From a bacterium (GTDB lineage: Bacteria > UBA4055): a DNA stretch of 64,000 nucleotides. The stretch is taken from assembly GCA_029559475.1 (NCBI GenBank), contig JAKQBN010000013.1, positions 1 to 64,000 of the forward strand, written 5' to 3'. Positions 20,606 to 29,209 of this stretch are shown piece after piece. A model generated the notes under the pieces. That model was given only the letters and a program-made list of their open reading frames with translations. It did no database searches and was not told the DNA's origin. The translations under genes and the position numbers were made by a program. Numbering within the stretch: the stretch's first letter is position 1; the number at the start of each line of letters is the position of its first letter.

Positions 20606-22446
20606 GATATCTGTTTTTCCCTTATTACTTCTCTGATCTCAGCTTTTACCTCGTCTCCGATCCCGCTTTTTAATAAAATCATCAGTACGGAATTTAATTC
20701 CGGATCGGAATCCTTCGATCTGCAGTAATCGGTGAACATCTTAGCAAGATAATTATTTATAAGCCCTGAATCTATCACAGTTTTCATAAGTTTTACTGTT
20801 TCAGTAATATCATTAGTTGCTGTCAGTATGTAAAGACGAGTCTCATAATAGACGGTTTTAACCGCGTCATCAGTTTCTTTCCCGATATCATATTCCGCAT
20901 CAGACAGCTTGTAAGATCTATCGGTCTTGTGCGCGGTCATACTTTTATAAAGTTCAAGAATGTCCTTTTTATCCCTGACAGCTTTTACATCGGAAACCGC
21001 TTTTAATAGATCATTGTCCTGATCGGTTATCACCTGATCTCTGATCATCATGTCTGATTTTTTTATAAACTGGTCAGGATCTCCTTTCAATAACTCAAGA
21101 ACAGCTTCAAGAAATTTCAGGTCGTTCAGCTCGTTTGTGTACCTTTTGTCTTTAGAGATCGTTGCTGTTACCTTTTTCAGAAGCTCTTCCGCCACAATAA
21201 AATCCTTTTTTGCGATCTTGAGTTTTATGTAGTCTTTCCAGTATTGACGGTTCTCATTCGGTGATATAAGTGCTTTGGTATAAAGAGCATCGGCATTATC
21301 AAGACTGTCCAGGCTGTTATGGTAAATTTCAGCGAGCTGAAGGTCTTTATCTTCGAGCCTGCTTTTCTTTAAAACTTTTACAGCCTCATCTGCTTTCCCC
21401 GAGAGAATCAGGCTCTTAATATACAATTCAGTAAAATCATCGGTTCTGTCGCCTGAAAGACCTGCCGCTCTTTCAAAGAATGAGACAGCCTCGGCATATT
21501 TTTTTTCGCTGTATAATCTCACCGCGAAATCGGCAAGAAGCAGCTCTTTACTCCCGCTCTTATCCTTTTGGTCCAGCACCGAAAGAGCTTTTTCATACTT
21601 TCCCTGATTAAAATACAGCTCTGATAACAATTCTGAATTTGAGGGCGTTAACTTTTGTTTTTCCGCAGCTGAGAGAACGCTGTCCTTATATTGAGGGTCA
21701 TCGAAAAGAGCGAACAATTCTGCGGACGGATTTATTGACCGCTGATCATCTGTTCCTGAAGAGCTTTCGTTAACCTCAGCCATTTTAAACAGCTCCGATA
21801 CGGCTCTGGTTATCCTTTCCGTCGAAAGATATATGTAAAAAAGCTCTTCTGAATAAGCGATGCTGCTCTTCGATTCTTTTCTTAGTGAAAGATATAGTTT
21901 TTCGGCTTTTTCGTAGCGGGCGGATTTAAAAAAAATATATGCCTTTATTGAAGATATCAGATCTTTACTGGCCTCGGCTCTGTCGATCTCGTCTATGATC
22001 AGAGATGCCTGATCGTCCCTCTCTGTTCTGAAGAACAGTTCCGCAAGAAGAGCTTTTATCATTAACGGATAAACTCTCTCGGCATCATTTTTATCGATAA
22101 ATCCCGGTTTTGAAGGATATTTGACAGCGGCCTCTTTGAGCCTGACCTCGCACTCCTTGATCCTTCCGGTCCTTATAGCGGCTTCGGTGAACCCCGACAG
22201 CACTCTGAAATCATTATCGTAATTACGCAACAGCTGCAGATACGAATTATATGCGGAAGCGTAATTTCCTTTCTTTTCAAGATCGCTGACGTACGAAAGC
22301 TGCCTTTCTAAAATTTTCAGCTCGTTCTGTCTGACAGATTCAGCTTTCAGAAACGGTTCATTCTTCCTGACCTGCTGCGGTAACGCAGAAATAAAAACGG
22401 TTAGAAAAATTATTATTAAGACCGATCTATTCAAAAAAACACTCAC
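20602..22446 (-). CDS. TPR-repeat exported protein
   Basis: Signal peptide (LIIIFLTVFISALPQ); TPR-like repeats (NYASAYNSYLQLLRNY, GKYEKALSVLDQ, KKYAEAVSFFERAAGLS); ATGA overlap with sprA. Confidence 0.8.
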   Translation of the reverse strand: MSVFLNRSVLIIIFLTVFISALPQQVRKNEPFLKAESVRQNELKILERQLSYVSDLEKKGNYASAYNSYLQLLRNYDNDFRVLSGFTEAAIRTGRIKECEVRLKEAAVKYPSKPGFIDKNDAERVYPLMIKALLAELFFRTERDDQASLIIDEIDRAEASKDLISSIKAYIFFKSARYEKAEKLYLSLRKESKSSIAYSEELFYIYLSTERITRAVSELFKMAEVNESSSGTDDQRSINPSAELFALFDDPQYKDSVLSAAEKQKLTPSNSELLSELYFNQGKYEKALSVLDQKDKSGSKELLLADFAVRLYSEKKYAEAVSFFERAAGLSGDRTDDFTELYIKSLILSGKADEAVKVLKKSRLEDKDLQLAEIYHNSLDSLDNADALYTKALISPNENRQYWKDYIKLKIAKKDFIVAEELLKKVTATISKDKRYTNELNDLKFLEAVLELLKGDPDQFIKKSDMMIRDQVITDQDNDLLKAVSDVKAVRDKKDILELYKSMTAHKTDRSYKLSDAEYDIGKETDDAVKTVYYETRLYILTATNDITETVKLMKTVIDSGLINNYLAKMFTDYCRSKDSDPELNSVLMILLKSGIGDEVKAEIREVIREKQIS

Positions 22447-22491
22447 ACTTCTTTTATTAATCTGATTTAAACTTATAATATACTTTAATTT

Positions 22492-23244
22492 TCATACATT
22501 GTTCAAATTATTACCGACCAGCCTTTTTTCCGTTCTGTTAAGAAGGTAACGTGTCATCAGTAAGAATACGAACGCTGAAATGATAAGCACAAAGCTCTCC
22601 CTGTTGGGATATTCCCGAGTAAATCCTGCTGAAAAGCTGTAATAAAATCCAAGCATCCTCGAATATCCCATAAATGATATTAGGACGAATAATGATACAA
22701 AGAACATCAGTCCTGTAATTCTTTTAACGTCCGGCTGAAAGTCATTTTCCGGATCAAAGAAATTGACTGCGAATGAAACAGAAAAAAATGAAAGGGCCGG
22801 TATCGTAAAGATCATGTAAAAAGCCGTAGCTGCTAAAAAGCTCATATCGTAAAATGAGTCGAGCCCGCAGAAATAAACTGCGGAAAAAAGGAAAGGAACT
22901 GCCGTGACAATTGCTAATATTGATGCTGAGTAAGCTTTGCTTCTTACAAAAACGCTCTCTCCGAATGGTAAAAGTTTCGCGAGCGTAAAATTATTCTTTT
23001 CTTTCGGAAGAGAAAAAGAGAGAACGAGTATTATCGAAGTGATAACGGGAAAATACGATACTAGCATAAAGCTCTGCATATAAGTGAAATGCGAGGAGAT
23101 CCTGCTTTTTCCCGGAATAACTGTATCTTTGCCAAGATAAGCGATCAAAAAGATCTCTAGAATAAAGATCGCAATAACTGCATACACGGCACTTCTGCTG
23201 CAAAAAATCAGTTTTATATCTTTCTTCAGAACTTTCAGGCTCAT
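22492..23244 (-). CDS. ABC transporter permease-like membrane protein
   Basis: About 6 hydrophobic helices, ABC-2 like architecture; immediately follows the ATPase gene. Confidence 0.7.
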   Translation of the reverse strand: MSLKVLKKDIKLIFCSRSAVYAVIAIFILEIFLIAYLGKDTVIPGKSRISSHFTYMQSFMLVSYFPVITSIILVLSFSLPKEKNNFTLAKLLPFGESVFVRSKAYSASILAIVTAVPFLFSAVYFCGLDSFYDMSFLAATAFYMIFTIPALSFFSVSFAVNFFDPENDFQPDVKRITGLMFFVSLFVLISFMGYSRMLGFYYSFSAGFTREYPNRESFVLIISAFVFLLMTRYLLNRTEKRLVGNNLNNV

Positions 23245-23874
23245 TTATTCAATTTTCCCTTTTGAAATTACAGCCTGAACATCAGTTATATTCTCAAGAT
23301 AGCCTTTATGAGAAGATGCAGCTATGACAGACACATCGATACCGGCAAGATCCCTCAGAAGTTTATTAATTCTGAACACATCATCATCGCCCATTCCGTT
23401 GAACGGCTCGTCAATAATGAAAAGAGACGGTGAATGGATCAGCCCGGTAAAGAACTTCACTGTCTGCAGCTGTCCAGAAGTCAATGAAAATATTTTCTTA
23501 GACCACATATCGCTCATGTCAAAATAATTCGAGAACCATTCGGATTTGATCTTTAATTCCGGTTCCGGAACTTTGTACTGATCCAGAAGCAGAAGCGACA
23601 TCTCTTTTACGGTTAATTCCCGGTAAAGAATGTTGTCGAAAGGCACGTAACCTATTTTCTTTCTGTATGTGTTCCTCAGTTCGGTGATTCCTATTTCGAT
23701 CGAGCCTGAATAATTTTTAATAATGCCTGAAAGAATTTGGGTAAACAGAGTCTTTCCCGAAGCTGATCCGCCATAGATCCCGAGACGTTTTCCGGATTCG
23801 GCGTTAAGGTTCATGCATTCAACTGAAAATCCGCTTTTTTTCTCTATATATTTCAGGTTTCGTATTTTAATCAT
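23245..23874 (-). CDS. ABC transporter ATP-binding protein
   Basis: Walker A GGSASGKT, signature LTSGQLQ (variant of LSGGQ), Walker B SLFIIDEPFNGM. Confidence 0.88.
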   Translation of the reverse strand: MIKIRNLKYIEKKSGFSVECMNLNAESGKRLGIYGGSASGKTLFTQILSGIIKNYSGSIEIGITELRNTYRKKIGYVPFDNILYRELTVKEMSLLLLDQYKVPEPELKIKSEWFSNYFDMSDMWSKKIFSLTSGQLQTVKFFTGLIHSPSLFIIDEPFNGMGDDDVFRINKLLRDLAGIDVSVIAASSHKGYLENITDVQAVISKGKIE

Positions 23875-24274
23875 TAGTCATATACTTATACTTATTCAGG
23901 ATCCTTCTGTCTTTCTTTGTAGGTCTCCCCTTATGCTTCATTTCTTCCTGATTCTGCCTGTCCTGCTCTTCGATTATCTTCATCAGCTCGTTCATTTCTT
24001 TCGGAGGTTCGGGTTTATTCACTGCCTCGTATAATCCTCTGGCATCTTCTTTTGACACGGATTTGTCCGTTATCTTTTTTACTATGAACTTCAGATAACT
24101 GTTATCGTGTTTGACAGTCAGTTCATCACCCGTTTTAATAAGCTTTGCCGGTTTGACTCTTTCACCGTTCACTCTTACTTTGCCGCTCTCGACCGCTTCA
24201 GCTGCCAGTTCTCTCTGCTTATAGAACCTGGCGACTTTAAGCCATTTGTCTATTCTTATGCTTGCTTCTTCCAT
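23867..24274 (-). CDS. S4-domain RNA-binding protein (Hsp15/HslR-like)
   Basis: RIDKWLKVARFYKQRELAAEAVESGKVRVNGERVKPAKLIKTGDELTV. Confidence 0.88.
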   Translation of the reverse strand: MEEASIRIDKWLKVARFYKQRELAAEAVESGKVRVNGERVKPAKLIKTGDELTVKHDNSYLKFIVKKITDKSVSKEDARGLYEAVNKPEPPKEMNELMKIIEEQDRQNQEEMKHKGRPTKKDRRILNKYKYMTND

Positions 24275-24278
24275 AAAA

Positions 24279-25334
24279 TTATTCCAGCGGTTTAAAATTC
24301 TCTTTTCCGGTCAGTGAAAGAATGAACCGGCAGATCAGGTCTATGGTTTTTTCTATATCGCTGTAGCTTGCAGTTTCAACCGGAGAATGCATATATCTGA
24401 GAGGGAGAGAAACTAATGCGACCGGAACCCCCCTGTTCGTAAATCTGATTCTGTCGGCATCTGTACCGGTGATCTTCGGAGTAAGCTCTATCTGAACATC
24501 ACATTTTATTTCTTCAGCGGCCTTAAAAAGTAGGCTGTTGATCTTTTTGTTTATCGGTGACCCTTTAGCCAGAACAGGTCCGCCGCCTATCTTATATTCG
24601 CCGTACTTTGAAGTATTGACTCCAGGATAATCAGTCGCAAAAGTAACATCGCAGACAATGGCCATTGACGGTTCTATTCCCGCCGCCGCGAAATACGCTC
24701 CCTGAAGTCCTATCTCTTCGCTTGTCGTGCTGACGGAATATACTCCTGCGTTAAACTTTTTACCCGAAAGCTTTTTTATGACTTCGGCAACAATAAAGCA
24801 GCCCGTTTTGTCGTCAAGCCCTTTTGATGAAATTTTACCGTTAAAGAGTTCCATCGGTTCAGTATAATAGACCGCGAAATCTCCGGTCCTGACTTTTTTT
24901 AAAGCTTCTTTCCTGTCTTTGAAGCCGCAGTCAATATAAAGGTCTTCATATTCAAATTTTTCTTTAAGACCGCCGTGATGTTCTGCGTTTACTCCTATAA
25001 CTCCTTTTATCTTTTCTTTTTCGCCGAGAATTTCAACTTTCAGACCGGAAGCGATTTTATGGCTGATCCCGCCCACAGGCCCAAAATAAATGAAGCCGTT
25101 ATCGTCTATTCTGTTGATTATAAAACCTATCTCGTCGCAGTGACCAGCAAGAAGTACTTTCATCTTCGCGCCGGGATTTAAGATCGCGATCGCGTTACCG
25201 CCTATGTCAGTTTCAACTCTGTCGGCGAAATTTTTAACATATGACATCCATTTTCTCTGAATGTCATTCTCGTAGCCCGAAGGCGACGGAGTATTAAGAA
25301 GTTCTAAGAGGAACTTTTTTGAGTTTTTATCCAT
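24279..25334 (-). CDS. M42 family metallopeptidase (glutamyl aminopeptidase / FrvX-like)
   Basis: LLAGHCDEIGFII, GLDDKTGCFIVAEVIKKL, STTSEEIGLQGAYFAA, PLRYMHSPVETAS. Confidence 0.92.
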   Translation of the reverse strand: MDKNSKKFLLELLNTPSPSGYENDIQRKWMSYVKNFADRVETDIGGNAIAILNPGAKMKVLLAGHCDEIGFIINRIDDNGFIYFGPVGGISHKIASGLKVEILGEKEKIKGVIGVNAEHHGGLKEKFEYEDLYIDCGFKDRKEALKKVRTGDFAVYYTEPMELFNGKISSKGLDDKTGCFIVAEVIKKLSGKKFNAGVYSVSTTSEEIGLQGAYFAAAGIEPSMAIVCDVTFATDYPGVNTSKYGEYKIGGGPVLAKGSPINKKINSLLFKAAEEIKCDVQIELTPKITGTDADRIRFTNRGVPVALVSLPLRYMHSPVETASYSDIEKTIDLICRFILSLTGKENFKPLE

Positions 25335-25396
25335 AGCCGCAACTCCTTCTTTATTAAAATACGAAATATATTTGAAATTATCGGTTTCTGCAAATA

Positions 25397-25424
25397 GAAA
25401 AAGGCTCAGTTTTGAGCCTTTTTC
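25397..25424 (-). terminator. Rho-independent terminator downstream of gdhA
   Basis: GAAAAAGGCTCA-gttt-TGAGCCTTTTTC. Confidence 0.8.
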
Positions 25425-25448
25425 TTTTGTATGTGATAAAATCCGATC

Positions 25449-26789
25449 CTAGTAACCGAGGTCGATCATTGCATCCGCTACTTTTTTGAAGCCGGCGATG
25501 TTGGATCCTTTTACATAGTTTACAAAACCTTTTTTGTCTTTTCCGTATTTAACGCCTGCGTCATGAATATTTTTCATGATAGTTTTAAGCTTGGCATCAA
25601 CTTCTTCTTTAGACCATGCTAATTTCATAGAGTTCTGGCTCATTTCAAGTCCTGAAGTAGCTACTCCGCCGGCATTAGCTGCTTTACCGGGTGCGAAAGC
25701 GATCTGCTCGTGTATGAAATATTCGACCGCGTCTGCAGTACAGCCCATATTAGATGTTTCAACTACATATTTACATCCGTTTTTAACCAGCTTTTTCGCA
25801 TCGTCGAGGTTCAGCTCGTTCTGAATTGCGCACGGGAAAGCCATATCGCATTTTACTTCCCATGGTTTTTTGCCTGCGAAGAATTTTGCGCCCGGGAATT
25901 TCTTAGCGTAAGGAGCAACAACGTCGTTATTCGATGCTCTTAACTCAAGCAGGTAATCGAATTTTGCCTGTGTGTTAACTCCATCCTTGTCGTAAATATA
26001 CCCGTCAGGTCCGGAGATCGTAACTACCGTACCACCAAGTTCAGTGGCTTTTATTACAGTACCCCAGGTTACGTTGCCGAAACCTGAACATGCTATTGTT
26101 TTACCTTTCATTTTATCTTTTTTGTATTTGAGCATTTCGTCAGCATAGTATACCGATCCGAATCCTGTTGCTTCGGGTCTGATCAGCGATCCGCCCCAGT
26201 TAAGACCTTTACCTGTTAAAACGCCTGTGTTCTCATCTCTTAACCTTTTGTACTGGCCGTACATGAAACCGATTTCTCTTCCGCCGACACCAATGTCTCC
26301 TGCGGGAACGTCAGTTTCCGGTCCGATATATTTCTGAAGTTCTGTCATGAACGAACGGCAGAATCTTAATACTTCATTGTCTGATTTGCCTTTAGGATTG
26401 AAATCGGAACCGCCTTTACCTCCGCCCATGGGAAGAGTTGTAAGACTGTTCTTGAACATCTGCTCGAATCCGAGGAATTTCAGTCCGCCGAGAGTTACGC
26501 TCGGATGGAATCTTAAACCGCCTTTATACGGGCCGATAGCGTTGTTGAACTGAACTCTGTAGCCTTTGTTGACCTGAACCTCGCCCTTATCGTCTTCCCA
26601 CTCTACTTTGAACATGAACACTCTGTCCGGTTCTGTGATCCTGTCGAGTATTTTGGCTTTCAGATAACGCGGGTTTTCGTTGACCATGTCAATAACTGAT
26701 TCGACAACCTCTTTTGCAGCCTGAATGAATTCGGGTTGAGCCGGGTTTTTTCTCTCTAGTTCCGCCATGAATTCTTTTAGTTTGTACAT
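25449..26789 (-). CDS. gdhA: NADP-type glutamate dehydrogenase
   Basis: GYRVQFNNAIGPYKGGLRFHPSVTLGGLKFLGFEQMFKNSLTTLPMGGGKGGSDFNPKGKSD; PAGDIGVGGREIGFMYGQY. Confidence 0.97.
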   Translation of the reverse strand: MYKLKEFMAELERKNPAQPEFIQAAKEVVESVIDMVNENPRYLKAKILDRITEPDRVFMFKVEWEDDKGEVQVNKGYRVQFNNAIGPYKGGLRFHPSVTLGGLKFLGFEQMFKNSLTTLPMGGGKGGSDFNPKGKSDNEVLRFCRSFMTELQKYIGPETDVPAGDIGVGGREIGFMYGQYKRLRDENTGVLTGKGLNWGGSLIRPEATGFGSVYYADEMLKYKKDKMKGKTIACSGFGNVTWGTVIKATELGGTVVTISGPDGYIYDKDGVNTQAKFDYLLELRASNNDVVAPYAKKFPGAKFFAGKKPWEVKCDMAFPCAIQNELNLDDAKKLVKNGCKYVVETSNMGCTADAVEYFIHEQIAFAPGKAANAGGVATSGLEMSQNSMKLAWSKEEVDAKLKTIMKNIHDAGVKYGKDKKGFVNYVKGSNIAGFKKVADAMIDLGY

Positions 26790-26924
26790 TTTTTCCTCGC
26801 ATGTTTTATTTCTTTTATAGTATTGTTACTTTTTTTCACAATACCACGCATTTTGTCACAAATATATATATAGTCTATATATCGGTCAAGAGAAATTTTA
26901 ACAATCTTTTTTATATAAAATGAA

Positions 26925-26947
26925 AAGGAGCGCACAAAGCGCTCCTT
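26925..26947 (-). terminator. Rho-independent terminator of tRNA-Leu transcript
   Basis: AAGGAGCGC-acaaa-GCGCTCCTT; T-rich on the minus-strand 3' side. Confidence 0.8.
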
Positions 26948-26950
26948 GAA

Positions 26951-27033
26951 TGCGGATAGAGGGATTTGAACCCCCACACCGTAAGGCACCAGATCCTAAG
27001 TCTGGCGTGTCTGCCAGTTCCACCATACCCGCA
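26951..27033 (-). tRNA. tRNA-Leu(TAG)
   Basis: Minus strand TGCGGGTATGGTGGAACTGGCAGACACGCCAGACTTAGGATCTGGTGCCTTACGGTGTGGGGGTTCAAATCCCTCTATCCGCA: 7-bp acceptor stem (one G-T), anticodon loop CTTAGGA, long variable arm, GGTTCAAATCC T-arm. Confidence 0.96.
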
Positions 27034-27171
27034 AAACAGCGCAAATATAGTTATTCACGTTTTCATTGTCAAGCAATTTTTTGACAGAAATATTAAATTG
27101 CATTTGCTGTTTTTATAGTTTAAATTATACTGCCGTTAACCGGTATTGTTTAAATTGAGACGGAGGAATTA

Positions 27172-28710
27172 ATGCTTGAAAAAGTAAAGCTTCTAGTTGC
27201 GAAAATGAGACATCTTGAAAAGGGCGGCGGAGAAGACAAGATAATCAAAAGGAAAGAAAAAGGTCTTATGACCGCAAGGGAGAGAATTGAATATCTTCTT
27301 GATAAAAATACTTTTAATGAAATTGACCTTTTTGTTGAACATCAGGCCAGGGATTTCGGGCTGGATAAACAAAAACTCGCAGGAGACGGCGTAGTTACCG
27401 GATTCGGCAAGATTGACGGACGTCCCGTCTGCATATTCGCTCAGGATTTTACTGTAGCCGGCGGTTCGCTTGGAAAAATGCATGCCGCTAAAATTACCAA
27501 AGTAATGGATATAGCTTCGAATATGGGTATGCCTATAATCGGAATTAACGATTCAGGAGGTGCGAGGATCCAGGAAGGCGTTGACTCTCTTGCAGGCTAC
27601 GGAGAAATATTTTATAGAAATACAATAAACAGCGGCAAGATACCGCAGATATCAGTTATAATGGGTCCCTGCGCAGGCGGAGCGGTATACTCTCCTGCCA
27701 TAACGGATTTCGTTTTCATGGTCGATAAACTTTCTCAGATGTTCATTACAGGACCGAAAGTGATCGAATCCGTGTTAAATGAAAAGATAGATCCCGAAAG
27801 CCTTGGAGGTGCAAGGGTACATAACGAAATTACAGGGAACGCGCACTTTTTCGGAACTTCTGAAAAACAGACCCTGGAACAGATAAAAGACCTCCTCAGC
27901 TATCTTCCTTCATCTTGGGATAAGCCTCTTCCTGAAACCAGGCCGAGACCGCCCAAAAGCAAAAAAAGCATTCAAAAGATACTTCCTAAAGAAGTTAAGT
28001 TCTCGTACGATATGAAGGACATTATTGAACTTCTGGTAGATGATTCGCAGTTCCTTGAAGTTCAGCAGCTTTTCGCACCGAATATTACAGTAGGGTTCGC
28101 GCGCATGGACGGAAAGCCGGTGGGTATTGTGGCCAACAATCCTAAATATCTTGCCGGAGTTCTTGATGTTGATTCCAGCGATAAAGCAGCGAGATTCGTC
28201 AGGTTCTGCGATTCTTTCGGAATTCCGATCATTACCCTTGTCGATCTTCCCGGTTACCTTCCGGGCATAGATCAGGAGCATTACGGAGTCATCAGACACG
28301 GCGCAAAACTTCTTTTCGCTTATTCAGAGGCTACTGTTCCTACCGTTACTATTATTGTAAGAAAAGCTTACGGCGGTGGATATATCGCAATGGCCTCAAA
28401 ACATCTGAGGACAGATTTTGTCTACGCATGGCCGACCGCAGAGATAGCCGTAATGGGAGCCGAGGGTGCCTGCAATATAATCTTCGCAAAAGAGATAGCT
28501 GAAGCAAAAAATCCGGATGAGATGAAAAAAGCTAAAGTTGAGGAATATAAGGAAAAATATTCAAATCCGTACAATGCGGCCTCAAAAGCTTACGTCGATG
28601 CCGTAATAACTCCAGATGAAACAAGAGAAAGGATCATCGCATCTCTTGAGCTTGCTAAACACAAGGAAAAACTGAAAAAGCTTCACAAGCACGATTCTAT
28701 TCCGCTTTGA
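27172..28710 (+). CDS. Acyl-CoA carboxyltransferase subunit (propionyl-/methylmalonyl-CoA type)
   Basis: GLMTARERIEYLLDKNTFNEID, GGSLGKMHAAKITKVMD, INDSGGARIQEGVDSLAGYGEIF, RKAYGGGYIAMASKHL. Confidence 0.93.
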   Translation: MLEKVKLLVAKMRHLEKGGGEDKIIKRKEKGLMTARERIEYLLDKNTFNEIDLFVEHQARDFGLDKQKLAGDGVVTGFGKIDGRPVCIFAQDFTVAGGSLGKMHAAKITKVMDIASNMGMPIIGINDSGGARIQEGVDSLAGYGEIFYRNTINSGKIPQISVIMGPCAGGAVYSPAITDFVFMVDKLSQMFITGPKVIESVLNEKIDPESLGGARVHNEITGNAHFFGTSEKQTLEQIKDLLSYLPSSWDKPLPETRPRPPKSKKSIQKILPKEVKFSYDMKDIIELLVDDSQFLEVQQLFAPNITVGFARMDGKPVGIVANNPKYLAGVLDVDSSDKAARFVRFCDSFGIPIITLVDLPGYLPGIDQEHYGVIRHGAKLLFAYSEATVPTVTIIVRKAYGGGYIAMASKHLRTDFVYAWPTAEIAVMGAEGACNIIFAKEIAEAKNPDEMKKAKVEEYKEKYSNPYNAASKAYVDAVITPDETRERIIASLELAKHKEKLKKLHKHDSIPL

Positions 28711-28735
28711 TCTTTTTCCCATATCAATTAATTAA

Positions 28736-29188
28736 ATGATGAAGGCTGATATGTCGAACAAAGATGATAAAGATAATATTGACGATAAAAATAATCCGGC
28801 TGCAGAGACTTCCGCTGAAAAAGATGACGGAAAAGATGAAATTCTTGAAGAAGAGCTAATCTATACTGAGAACGATATTGTGACTCTGGACGGGGAGGAA
28901 TATCACACGAATTTTACGAACAAATATCTGACCGCAAAAAATTATGTTCCAAGGCTGAAAGATGTTGAAATGAGGGCATTTCTCCCGGGTCAGATAATCA
29001 AAGTTTACATCAAGAAAAAGAAAAAAGTTAAAGCCTTTGAAAAACTTATATCGTTCGAGGCAATGAAAATGATAAACGAAATTACTTTGAACGACGATGT
29101 AAAGATCGATGAAGTGTTCGTAAAAAAAGGCGACACTGTTGAAAAGAATCAGCTTCTGTTCAAATATAAAGTGATACCGAAAAAGTAA
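28736..29188 (+). CDS. Biotin carboxyl carrier protein (biotin/lipoyl attachment domain)
   Basis: FEAMKM biotinylation motif (Lys codon 29066-29068) and MRAFLPGQIIKVYIKKKKKVKAFEKLISFEAMKM; acidic N-terminal linker; start may be 28751. Confidence 0.9.
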   Translation: MMKADMSNKDDKDNIDDKNNPAAETSAEKDDGKDEILEEELIYTENDIVTLDGEEYHTNFTNKYLTAKNYVPRLKDVEMRAFLPGQIIKVYIKKKKKVKAFEKLISFEAMKMINEITLNDDVKIDEVFVKKGDTVEKNQLLFKYKVIPKK

Positions 29189-29209
29189 TAATTTAATAAA
29201 CGTACTGTC

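Noticed and set aside
26777-26989. 70-aa minus-strand ORF overlapping tRNA-Leu and its terminator
   Set aside because: Overlaps a confident tRNA and terminator; no RBS or family signal.
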